34,879 nucleotides of DNA from the NCBI RefSeq assembly GCF_947628055.1, contig NZ_CANQYJ010000012.1, forward strand, positions 1-34,879, in the 5' to 3' direction. Origin of the DNA: an uncultured Rikenella sp. GTDB taxonomy: Bacteria > Bacteroidota > Bacteroidia > Bacteroidales > Rikenellaceae. Shown piece by piece: positions 19,078-27,351 of this stretch. The position numbers and the translations under genes are program-made. Position 1 is the stretch's first letter. The number at the start of each line of letters is the position of its first letter. The notes beneath the pieces were generated by a model. That model searched no databases. It had not been told where the DNA came from and was given only the letters and a program-made list of their open reading frames with translations.

Positions 19078-20271
19078 ATGCCCATAACCCGCGAAGAAGA
19101 GATTCTCGGAGATCTGGCCGCCCGGGGCAACCTGCGCAGCCTCAACACCCTGCGCACCCACGGCGCCTATATTTACGCCCCGGACGGACAGGGCGGCGAA
19201 ACGGAATACTACAACCTCTCGTCCAACGACTACCTCGGCCTCGCAGAAACCGCTTTGCAGAAGCGGTTTCTGCGCTCGGTCGACACGGAACGTTTCCTGA
19301 TGGGAAACCCCTCGTCCCGGCTGATGACCGGCAACAGCCCTGCCTATGCCGCATTGGAAAACACCCTCGCCGGACTGCTGGGCACAGAAACCGCACTCGC
19401 ACTCGGCTCGGGATTCGCCGTGAACAGCGGCATACTGCCTGCCGTGACCCAAAAAGGCGATTTGATCCTGGCCGACAAACTGGTGCACGCCAGCCTGATC
19501 GACGGATTGAGACTTTGCGGCGAGGGAGTGGAGTGGCAGCGGTTCCGGCACAACGACATGGAACAGCTCGCCACGATGCTCGGCCGCACGCAGGGGAAAA
19601 GCTGCGGACGGACGATTGTCGTGACCGAGAGCCTTTTCAGCATGGACGGCGACTTCGCACCGCTGGACACCTTAGCGGAACTGCAACATCAATACGGTTT
19701 CCTGCTCTACTTAGACGAAGCCCACGCCTTCGGCATATACGGGCCTGAATCCGCCCCGGGCACAGGTTTGCTGGCCGCTTACAATGCGGCCCATCCCGAG
19801 CTGCCTTTACGGGCGGAATACCAGGTGGTGACTTTCGGCAAGGCATTGGCTTCGGCAGGAGCGGCCGTGGCCTGCTCGCAACAAACCAAAGAACTGTTAA
19901 TCAACCGGATGCGGCCGCTGATCTTCTCCACCGCCCTGCCCGACATGACCTTAGAGTGGACCCGGTTCCTGCTCGGCAGGCTGCCCGAATTCCAGCCCAA
20001 ACGCCAGCGGCTGCAAGAGCTGATTTCCGTGATCAACCACACTTTGCAACCGGAAAATCCTTACCTTTCGCAAATCATACCCATTAGGGCCGGAACCAAC
20101 GAAAACGCATTGCGCATGGCCGCTGTCCTGCGCGACGAAGGGTTCTGGACGACGGCCATCCGGCACCCCACCGTTCCGCAAGGAGAAGCCCGGATCAGAG
20201 TATCGCTGTGCGCAAGTCATAACCCGTATAAAATCGAACAATTCGCCACCCTATGCAAGCAGTTTGGATAA
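19078..20271 (+). CDS. bioF: 8-amino-7-oxononanoate synthase (alpha-oxoamine synthase family)
   Basis: NLSSNDYLGLAE, GSRL-like SSRLMTGNSPAYAALE, TESLFSMDGDFAPLDTLAEL, LYLDEAHAFGIYG, VVTFGKALASAGAAV. Start at MPITREEE. Confidence 0.9.
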   Translation: MPITREEEILGDLAARGNLRSLNTLRTHGAYIYAPDGQGGETEYYNLSSNDYLGLAETALQKRFLRSVDTERFLMGNPSSRLMTGNSPAYAALENTLAGLLGTETALALGSGFAVNSGILPAVTQKGDLILADKLVHASLIDGLRLCGEGVEWQRFRHNDMEQLATMLGRTQGKSCGRTIVVTESLFSMDGDFAPLDTLAELQHQYGFLLYLDEAHAFGIYGPESAPGTGLLAAYNAAHPELPLRAEYQVVTFGKALASAGAAVACSQQTKELLINRMRPLIFSTALPDMTLEWTRFLLGRLPEFQPKRQRLQELISVINHTLQPENPYLSQIIPIRAGTNENALRMAAVLRDEGFWTTAIRHPTVPQGEARIRVSLCASHNPYKIEQFATLCKQFG

Positions 20272-20984
20272 CCCGCTCCGCCGAGGCCGACATTCCGCAG
20301 AGACGCGTGATCGTCTTCGCCGCCGGCTGGGCCGGATCGGACGAACTGGTGCGGCATCTCGCTCGGCCGGCGGAGTGCGACCTGCTGTGCCTGTACGACT
20401 ACCGCTCACTCCCCAGCCCGACGGAAACCGCCGGCCTCTATTCACAGATCACGCCATACCGTCACAAACACCTGATAGCCTGGTCTTTCGGCGTTTGGGC
20501 CGCCACGCGGATATTCGGCGGCGGGCTTTTCGACCGGGCAAACGATTGGGACACCGCCACCGCCGTGAACGGCTCTCCCATTCCGATTAGCGACACCTAT
20601 GGCATACCCCGGCGGGCCTTCGCCGTCACGGAGCGGAGCATCGGCACTGCCGGAACGGCGAAATTCCTCGAACGCATGTGCGGCACCCCGGCAATCCTGA
20701 AAGCATATTACAAACACCGCTCCACCCGGGCTTTGGAGGAGATCTGCGACGAACTTCGGCAACTCCGGCGGCAGGCTCTCGACGGCCTGCCCGAAAAGCC
20801 GGAACTGGTTCCGGCTTTCTGGACCGGCGCACTCATCGGCGGACAGGATGCTATCTTTCCGCCGGAAAACCTGTCGGCCTACTGGCGCGAAGCCGGCGTG
20901 CCGATCGCTTTCGACCCGGATATGCCCCATTATCCGCTGTACGACCCAGAAAGACTGATCCGACTGATTTATGAAACACGATAA
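20253..20984 (+). CDS. bioG: DUF452 family, pimeloyl-[ACP] methyl ester esterase BioG
   Basis: VFAAGWAGSDELVRHL, LYDYRSL, LIAWSFGVWAA. Overlaps bioF and bioC. Confidence 0.88.
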   Translation: MQAVWITRSAEADIPQRRVIVFAAGWAGSDELVRHLARPAECDLLCLYDYRSLPSPTETAGLYSQITPYRHKHLIAWSFGVWAATRIFGGGLFDRANDWDTATAVNGSPIPISDTYGIPRRAFAVTERSIGTAGTAKFLERMCGTPAILKAYYKHRSTRALEEICDELRQLRRQALDGLPEKPELVPAFWTGALIGGQDAIFPPENLSAYWREAGVPIAFDPDMPHYPLYDPERLIRLIYETR

Positions 20985-21792
20985 AGTGCTGCTGAAGCAG
21001 AGATTCGAGCGTCATTTGGGAACCTACGACACGCTGGCTACCGTACAGCGCGCCATCGCCGGGCGGCTCGCGACTTTGCTGGAGAGCACCGGTACTTCCG
21101 ACCTGAAAGAGGGCGGGAAAAAAGGCGTCGAGATCGGCACCGGAACCGGATTCCTGACCCGGCATCTGATACGGCTCTTTCCCCGGACGGAATGGACGCT
21201 GAACGATCTGGTGCCCAAAAGCCGGGACTTTCTTCCCCCGACCACGCCTTGCGGCGTTCCTTTACGGTTTACGGCGGGCGACGGCGAGCTTTTCCGCTTC
21301 GGTACGGCGGTTTACGACTTGATCGCCAGCGCCTCCACCGTGCAGTGGTTCGACGACCTGCCGGGCTTCATCGCGCGTGCCGCCGCAGGGCTCGCACCCG
21401 GCGGCATACTGGCCCTCGGCACTTTCGGCCCGGAAAACTTCCGCGAGATCACTGCCACTACCGGGCAGGGGCTCGAATATTATCCGCTCGGCGAACTCGT
21501 CCGCATTTTTTCGACAAACGGCCTGCGCATCCTCTCCGAGGAGGAGTGGATCGAAGAGCAGCACTACCCTGCACCGACGGACGTATTGCGCCATTTGCGT
21601 CTCACCGGGGTCAATGCCGTGGCTGCGGAAAGATGGACGCACAGCCGCCTGAAACAATTTGAAGCGGACTACCGTTCCGCGTATTCTGTCGGTGCAGCGT
21701 CTGCCTCCGGCCCGAAAAAAGAGGAAGAAAAAAGCGGAGAATCCGTAACTTTGACTTTTCATCCGATCCTCCTGATCGCAGAAAAGCATTGA
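20971..21792 (+). CDS. bioC: malonyl-[ACP] O-methyltransferase BioC
   Basis: SAM-methyltransferase motif GVEIGTGTGFLTRHL, NDLVP, LIASASTVQWFDDLPGFIARAAAGLAPGGILALGTFGPENFREI. Confidence 0.9.
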   Translation: MKHDKVLLKQRFERHLGTYDTLATVQRAIAGRLATLLESTGTSDLKEGGKKGVEIGTGTGFLTRHLIRLFPRTEWTLNDLVPKSRDFLPPTTPCGVPLRFTAGDGELFRFGTAVYDLIASASTVQWFDDLPGFIARAAAGLAPGGILALGTFGPENFREITATTGQGLEYYPLGELVRIFSTNGLRILSEEEWIEEQHYPAPTDVLRHLRLTGVNAVAAERWTHSRLKQFEADYRSAYSVGAASASGPKKEEEKSGESVTLTFHPILLIAEKH

Positions 21793-21797
21793 GAATC

Positions 21798-22472
21798 ATG
21801 ACACTTTTATCCCGCGGCGCCTATTTCGTGAGCGGCATCGACACCGACGCCGGCAAGAGTTACGCCACCGGCGTGCTCGCCCGTATGTTGCAAGCCCAGG
21901 GGGTGCGCACAATCACCCAGAAATTCGTCCAGACCGGCAACACCGGCACTTCGGAAGACATCGAGCTGCACCGCCGGCTGATGGGGATCCCCATGCAGCC
22001 GGAAGATCTCGACCGGACGACTTGTCCGATCATTTACCGGTTTCCTGCCTCGCCCCACCTCTCTGCGGCTTTGGAAGGAACGGCGGTGGACACGGCTGTG
22101 ATCACGGCCTCTACCGACAAACTGCTGGAGCGATACGACGTCGTGCTGATCGAGGGGGCGGGGGGGCTGCTGGTGCCTCTGCGTCCGTTCGATCCGGCCC
22201 GCGAACCGCACGAATACCTGACTGCCGACTATGTGGCGGAGCATCGGCTGCCTCTGCTGTTCGTCACGTCGGCCCGGCTGGGAAGCCTGAACCATACTTT
22301 GCTCGGTTTTGAAGCGTGCCGGAAGCGGGGGATAGAGATTGCTGCGGTGCTGTGGAAGCTCTATCCGGCGGGCGATCCTCTCATCGCGGCCGACACGCGG
22401 AATTATATCGCGGATTATCTGCGGGTCTGGTGGCCGCAAGCCTGCCTGATCGACATTCCGAAAGCGGAATGA
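21798..22472 (+). CDS. bioD: dethiobiotin synthetase
   Basis: YFVSGIDTDAGKSYATGVLARML, KFVQTGNTGTSEDIELHRRLMG, VLIEGAGGLLVPL. Start at MTLLSRG. Confidence 0.94.
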   Translation: MTLLSRGAYFVSGIDTDAGKSYATGVLARMLQAQGVRTITQKFVQTGNTGTSEDIELHRRLMGIPMQPEDLDRTTCPIIYRFPASPHLSAALEGTAVDTAVITASTDKLLERYDVVLIEGAGGLLVPLRPFDPAREPHEYLTADYVAEHRLPLLFVTSARLGSLNHTLLGFEACRKRGIEIAAVLWKLYPAGDPLIAADTRNYIADYLRVWWPQACLIDIPKAE

Positions 22473-22562
22473 CCAGCTCCGTATTCCCCGGCGAACTTTC
22501 GTCGGGTATCTCCGGGCCGCCGCCACGGGGGCTGCGATGAGCCGAACACGTACAACTTTATC

Positions 22563-23020
22563 GTAGGTTTATTTTGCATTGTGCTGTGAGTGACTGTTCT
22601 TTCTTTGAAAAGAAAGAACCAAAGAAACTTTCAGATAGCTGCGCTACTCCTTAGGCTCCGCAGTCCTCTTGCATTGCGTTTGCTTTGGGGTGTGGCAATA
22701 GTGGGCATAAGGTATGGTACTCAATAGCCCGCTATTGCTCACACCCCAAGAGAATCAAAGACAAGGGTACCCGGCAGGCTCAAGAGATGCGTAAACATCT
22801 CAAAAATTTTAGCTTCGCCTTCCTCTTGGCGTCTCGGCCATTCGAGCAAGCTCGATGGCTCTCGCCTGCTGCGTCGGTTTTCCAGTTCCTTTTGTTCACA
22901 ACCGAGCAGCGTTTCGAGAGCAGAGGCCGCTTGCGGACTATGCCGAGATAGCGCGAGGAAAACAAGCGTAGCGAAGTTAAAGAGAACAGTTCCCTCCCAA
23001 GCACGTATAAGAAAACCTAC
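22563..23020 (+). repeat. mosaic structured repeat element, copy B
   Basis: Begins gtaggtttattttgcattgtgctgtgagtgactgttctttctttgaaaagaaagaac and ends ccctcccaagcacgtataagaaaacctac. Inverted relative to copy A. Carries a ~77 bp module at 22902-22978 that is absent from A. Confidence 0.88.
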
Positions 23021-23044
23021 TTATAACAATAGAAATTGCCGACT

Positions 23045-23833
23045 ATGGAAATCAGCCTCATCTTCTTTTCGCCGACCCATACCGGCCGGACCATTGCAGA
23101 GGCAGTGGCCGCCGGCTTCGCCTCAGGGGCCGATACCCTGCGAAACATCGACCTGACCTTGCCAAGCGGCAGCAGGAAAACGATCGAAGCTGGAGACATC
23201 GCAATCTTCGCCGCACCGGTTTACGGCGGCCGGGTAGCCGAAACCGCAGTGGAACGGTTCAGGCAAGTCAGAGCGGCGGAACCGGGCGTTACGCCAGCGA
23301 TATTGACCGTGGTCTACGGAAACCGCGATTATGAAGACGCACTGCTCGAACTGCAGGATATAGCCGTGCGGCAAGGATTCGTGCCCCTGTCGGCAGGAGC
23401 CTTCATCGGCGAACATTCCTACAGCCGTCCGAAAGAAGGGAGGCCCATCGCAGCAGGGCGTCCCGATGAAGCAGACCAGGCGCAGGCCCGACACCTCGGA
23501 GCCGCCTCGCGGGAGAAATATGAAAAAGGGACCCCGCAGCCATTGACAGTCAAAGGTCATATCCCCTACAAAACGAAAGGCCCTTCGACACCCGCCACAC
23601 CGGAAACCGATCCGGCCTTATGCACCGGATGCGGAACATGTGCCGAAATCTGCCCGACGGAAGTCATTTCGCTCACGGAAGCCGGAACAGCAGTCAGCGA
23701 CCTAACGGGATGTATCAAATGCTGCGCTTGCGTGAAATTCTGCCCGGCAGACGCCCGGAGGTTCGACACCCCCTATACCGAGAAACTGTTCACCCACTTC
23801 AGCGCCCGACGCGAGCCGGAACTGTTTTTGTAA
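23045..23833 (+). CDS. EFR1-type protein: flavodoxin-like domain plus 2x[4Fe-4S] ferredoxin
   Basis: ISLIFFSPTHTGRTIAEAVAAGF (FMN-binding-like), CTGCGTCAEICPTEVI and CIKCCACVKFCPADA clusters. Confidence 0.88.
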   Translation: MEISLIFFSPTHTGRTIAEAVAAGFASGADTLRNIDLTLPSGSRKTIEAGDIAIFAAPVYGGRVAETAVERFRQVRAAEPGVTPAILTVVYGNRDYEDALLELQDIAVRQGFVPLSAGAFIGEHSYSRPKEGRPIAAGRPDEADQAQARHLGAASREKYEKGTPQPLTVKGHIPYKTKGPSTPATPETDPALCTGCGTCAEICPTEVISLTEAGTAVSDLTGCIKCCACVKFCPADARRFDTPYTEKLFTHFSARREPELFL

Positions 23834-23871
23834 CCCCTTTCACCTCTTTCGCACGGTCGGTAAAAAGCGTT

Positions 23872-24102
23872 CTACCGGTTTAAAAAAGCCTCGCCCTTAT
23901 TTTTCCGCCTGAAGCGGTGTGCCGAGAGATACTTCCGCTCCGACACCGCGATACCGACCGACCAATTTTCCGGAACCCACGCCCGATCCGCCTTGCGGCG
24001 GAAAAAACGCCGCACGGACTGCCCCGTCACGAACGGTCGCAGCAGCATGCAAACGACAATCGACACAAGCAGGCAAGTAAGCAATATCTCTTCTGTATTC
24101 AT
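23872..24102 (-). CDS. small membrane protein of unknown function
   Basis: MNTEEILLTCLLVSIVVCMLLRPFV TM helix followed by a basic tail. 4-bp overlap with the upstream ORF. Confidence 0.55.
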   Translation of the reverse strand: MNTEEILLTCLLVSIVVCMLLRPFVTGQSVRRFFRRKADRAWVPENWSVGIAVSERKYLSAHRFRRKNKGEAFLNR

Positions 24103-24545
24103 GGCTTTTCAAATGCTTTCCGGCCGATCCGGTACCGGGCTGAATAGCCGGAACCTACGATCGTGAAATCGGAGTGTTTTGTAATTGCAATTATCGTGCA
24201 AGACTCTATCGTACACTCTTTCCCAGTATCTTTTGTCCGAAAGAGAGTGGCTTTCCGGCGCCATTTCCCCGTTAGAGTGTCTTTTTGCGGAATATCTTCG
24301 GACACGACCCTGAGCAACGGATTGACCGCCTCCTCGCCCCACTCGTTCCAGATCGTCAGGGACAGCTTCCGTGCATCCACCGTCAACCGGGCTTTGGCAG
24401 GGATCGACCGCCAGGTTCCGGTCGCCGTGTCCATCCTTTGCACGTATGGATAAATACGCGACACCTGCCCGGCCGACAGCCCCGGCAGGACGGATAAAGC
24501 GGCAGAGCCGACCGCCAGCAGAAGAGGAATGCGGAGTGGTTTCAT
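24099..24545 (-). CDS. secreted/periplasmic protein of unknown function
   Basis: Signal peptide MKPLRIPLLLAVGSAALSVLPGLSAGQ. Compact ORF coupled to the next. Confidence 0.6.
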   Translation of the reverse strand: MKPLRIPLLLAVGSAALSVLPGLSAGQVSRIYPYVQRMDTATGTWRSIPAKARLTVDARKLSLTIWNEWGEEAVNPLLRVVSEDIPQKDTLTGKWRRKATLFRTKDTGKECTIESCTIIAITKHSDFTIVGSGYSARYRIGRKAFEKP

Positions 24546-24674
24546 AGCCGGAAATAAAACAGGGTAAGCAATGCGGACACATGTTTCGTAAAGACCGATA
24601 ATTATTCCATAAAGGCCGATAATCGGTCAGTGCGGACAGAAATATATGACACTTTATTGCAGTTAAGTTTTATA

Positions 24675-24692
24675 GTTATCGTATATGATAAC
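24675..24692. promoter_or_regulatory. palindromic operator-like site 1, GTTATCGTATATGATAAC
   Basis: 6-bp perfect arms GTTATC/GATAAC around a 6-nt spacer. Confidence 0.65.
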
Positions 24693-24720
24693 CTCTTTGC
24701 AAAGATAAAGAAAAAACTTT

Positions 24721-24738
24721 GTTATCAAATATGATAAC
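24721..24738. promoter_or_regulatory. palindromic operator-like site 2, GTTATCAAATATGATAAC
   Basis: Same arms and spacer length as site 1, ending 3-6 nt before the XRE start codon. Confidence 0.65.
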
Positions 24739-24741
24739 ATA

Positions 24742-24957
24742 GTGATGAACGACATTTTGTACCGGATCGGTCGACGGATCGTGCAGCTCAGGACAGAGCG
24801 GGGGATCAGCCAGCAGGATCTCGCGGCGCGGTGCAATTTCGAGAAGTCGAACATGAGCCGGATCGAATACGGCCGCAGCAACGTGACCATAGGGACGCTG
24901 CTGACAATCAGCCGGGCGCTGGAAGTGAAGCTCCGCGACCTGGTGGATGTCGAATAA
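24742..24957 (+). CDS. XRE-family HTH transcriptional regulator
   Basis: IVQLRTERGISQQDLAARCNFEKSNMSRIEYGRSNVTIGTLLTISRALEVKLRDLV. Confidence 0.9.
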   Translation: MMNDILYRIGRRIVQLRTERGISQQDLAARCNFEKSNMSRIEYGRSNVTIGTLLTISRALEVKLRDLVDVE

Positions 24958-25010
24958 CGCCCGCCCGCTATTTTTTTACAGGCCGCCATACAACCGAACC
25001 CCTTTTTACA

Positions 25011-25018
25011 TATTTTTG
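25011..25018 (+). promoter_or_regulatory. -7 box TATTTTTG
   Basis: TAnnTTTG match 26 nt before the ATG at 25044. Confidence 0.45.
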
Positions 25019-25043
25019 CGAAGTATCTAACACACTTGGAATT

Positions 25044-25907
25044 ATGAAGAAAATTCTGATTCTTGCCTTCGGTGCAGCGGCGCTGGCCTCCTGCGGCCCG
25101 AAAGCCGACAAACCGGATCCGACGGCCTTAGCCAACGACTCGCTCACCCGGGTGATCGCAGCCAAGGATTCGATCATCAACGACGCATTCAACAGCATCG
25201 GCGAGATAGCGGCCAATATCAACCGGATCGCCGAACGCGAAAAAGTAGTCGTCCGGCAGACATCCGCCGGCGGAGAACTGACCAAACCGGTGCGGGAGCA
25301 GATTGCGGAAAATATCACTGCCATCAGCGACCTGTTAGACAAAAACCGCGCGACGATCGCCCGGCTTCAGGTGTCCGCCAACAAGCTCAAAGAGGCCAAC
25401 GTCCGGATCGAAGGATTTCAGACCCTGATCGCCCAGCTGCAGGAGCAGCTGGATCAGAAAAACGTCCAGTTGGCGGCCCTCACCGACCAGGTCAAAGCGC
25501 TGAAAGTCGAAGTGGAAGCGCTGGGACATACGGTGACCGACCTGGAAAACGACAAAGCCGAGCTGCAAGGCACCGTGGCGAGCCAGGACGCGGCGCTGCA
25601 CACGGTGTATTACATCGTAGCCTCCGATAAAGAGCTGGTCGAAAAGGACATCGTGGACAAGAAAGGCTTTATCGGCCGCACCCGCGTGGTGAGCGACAAC
25701 GCATCGATGGCCGACTTCACCCGCGCCGACGACCGTACCGTCGAACGGATTCCGGTGGGCAAGGCCAGAGTGCGCATCGTGACTTCGCATCCGGAGAACA
25801 GCTACATGCTCGTCAAAGGAGCGAAAGAGGTGGTCGAAGAGCTGGTGATCACCGACAAAGATGCCTTCTGGAAAAACTCCAAGATGCTTGTGATCTCGCA
25901 TAAATAA
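25044..25907 (+). CDS. coiled-coil lipoprotein of unknown function
   Basis: MKKILILAFGAAALASCGPK lipobox. Long coiled coil (QTLIAQLQEQLDQKNVQLAALTDQVKALKVEVEALGHTVTDLENDKAEL). Confidence 0.85.
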   Translation: MKKILILAFGAAALASCGPKADKPDPTALANDSLTRVIAAKDSIINDAFNSIGEIAANINRIAEREKVVVRQTSAGGELTKPVREQIAENITAISDLLDKNRATIARLQVSANKLKEANVRIEGFQTLIAQLQEQLDQKNVQLAALTDQVKALKVEVEALGHTVTDLENDKAELQGTVASQDAALHTVYYIVASDKELVEKDIVDKKGFIGRTRVVSDNASMADFTRADDRTVERIPVGKARVRIVTSHPENSYMLVKGAKEVVEELVITDKDAFWKNSKMLVISHK

Positions 25908-25943
25908 CAGGGGCCGTCTATTATGCAAGGGGCCGTCCCGGAA

Positions 25944-25985
25944 CGCAGCCCGCACAGGAAACCTTGGTTTCCTGTGCGGGCTGCG
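25944..25985. terminator. 20-bp perfect inverted repeat with minimal loop (terminator-like or other structured element)
   Basis: CGCAGCCCGCACAGGAAACC-TT-GGTTTCCTGTGCGGGCTGCG. Confidence 0.6.
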
Positions 25986-26226
25986 TCATTCTCTTCGGCC
26001 GCCACGCCCCGCCCGAAGTATTGCGGGCCGCCCCGGTATCCGGCTGCGGAGGCCCCCACCGCACCACCCCGATGCCCGCAGAACACCGCCGAGTTCGGAA
26101 AGCATCGCTTTTTTTCCGAACTTTGCAACGAGAACGACGTACCCCCGGCATGGACTTCCGCCAGGAAACAGGCCTCGGCGTCGCCGGCGGGACACTGACA
26201 AGTACCCGAAAAAACCAAGCCCGAAA

Positions 26227-26865
26227 ATGAAAAACGCCATCGCCATACTCAGTGCCACCGAATCGGAGCAGAACCCCCTGCGCGACCTTTTGGGCGACCG
26301 CTGCGCCGGCCGCGACTTGTTCTGGCACGTCGGCGGCATAGGCGCCGGCGCTACCGCCGGCGCCGCGCTGCGCATCATTCGCGACCGACGGCCCGGCCTC
26401 ATTATCCAGGCCGGGATCGCAGGAGCTTTGCCCCACAAACACCTCTCGGTGGGCGACACGGTGCTGGTCAGGAGCGACTACCAGGCCGACCTGGGGGCCT
26501 GGCGGCCCGAAACGGGACTTTTTGAACCGTTCGACACCCTGCCGGAAGCTGAGGTCATCGTATGCCCTTATGCGGAGCCGCTGCGGGAGCATTTCCGCCC
26601 GATCGCCGCCCGATCGGTCAACAGCGCCTGTTCTCCCCTGCCGCTGCGGGGCGGCGAAGCGCTGGAGTCGATGGAAGGAGCCGCATTCTTCGGGGTTTGT
26701 GCCGCCGAAAAAACGCCTTTTTTGCAGCTCCGCTCGGTATCCAACCAGGTAGGGGAGCCGCGCATCCGGTGGCGCATACCCGAAGCGCTGGACGCGCTCG
26801 CCTGGTCTCTCGCCGTATTGTTGAACGTACTGTCCGATTATAACCTGTCGAATCCAAACGCATGA
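26227..26865 (+). CDS. mqnB: futalosine hydrolase (menaquinone via futalosine)
   Basis: MTA/SAH nucleosidase-like fold: VGGIGAGATAGAALRIIRDRRPGLIIQAGIAGAL, VGDTVLVRSDYQADLGAW, SMEGAAFFGVC, LRSVSNQVG. Confidence 0.85.
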   Translation: MKNAIAILSATESEQNPLRDLLGDRCAGRDLFWHVGGIGAGATAGAALRIIRDRRPGLIIQAGIAGALPHKHLSVGDTVLVRSDYQADLGAWRPETGLFEPFDTLPEAEVIVCPYAEPLREHFRPIAARSVNSACSPLPLRGGEALESMEGAAFFGVCAAEKTPFLQLRSVSNQVGEPRIRWRIPEALDALAWSLAVLLNVLSDYNLSNPNA

Positions 26866-27347
26866 AAATTTCCAAGACCAATGCCGCCCGACTGTTGGAC
26901 AAAGCCGGGATCGACTACGAACTGATTCCCTACCGGACGGACGAAGAACATCTGGATGCCGGCCATGTGGCCGAACAGCTGCACGAGGATATTCGGCAAG
27001 TGTTCAAGACCTTGGTTTTGCGGGGCGACCGCAGCGGCATTTTCGTCTGCATCGTCCCCGGCGACCGGGAGGTCGACCTCAAAGCCGCGGCTAAGGTGTC
27101 GGGAAACAAGAGCGCGGCGATGATCCACCTGCGCGAACTGTTCGAGACCACAGGCTATATCCGCGGCGGCTGTTCGCCGATCGGCATGAAGCGCACTTTT
27201 CCGTCCTATATTCACGAGACTTGCCGCAGTTTCGAGCATATCTACATCAGCGCCGGCGTCCGCGGGCTTCAGATCAAGATCGCGCCGGACGACCTGATCC
27301 GGTTCGCTCGTCTGAAGGTCGCCCCGCTGACCGAAACGGACGAATGA
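26862..27347 (+). CDS. ybaK: Cys-tRNA(Pro) deacylase, YbaK/EbsC family
   Basis: KTNAARLLDKAGIDYELIPY, FKTLVLRGDRSGIFVCIVPGDREVDLKAAAKVSGNKSAAM, GYIRGGCSPIGMKR. ATGA overlap with mqnB. Confidence 0.92.
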   Translation: MKISKTNAARLLDKAGIDYELIPYRTDEEHLDAGHVAEQLHEDIRQVFKTLVLRGDRSGIFVCIVPGDREVDLKAAAKVSGNKSAAMIHLRELFETTGYIRGGCSPIGMKRTFPSYIHETCRSFEHIYISAGVRGLQIKIAPDDLIRFARLKVAPLTETDE

Positions 27348-27351
27348 CCCG

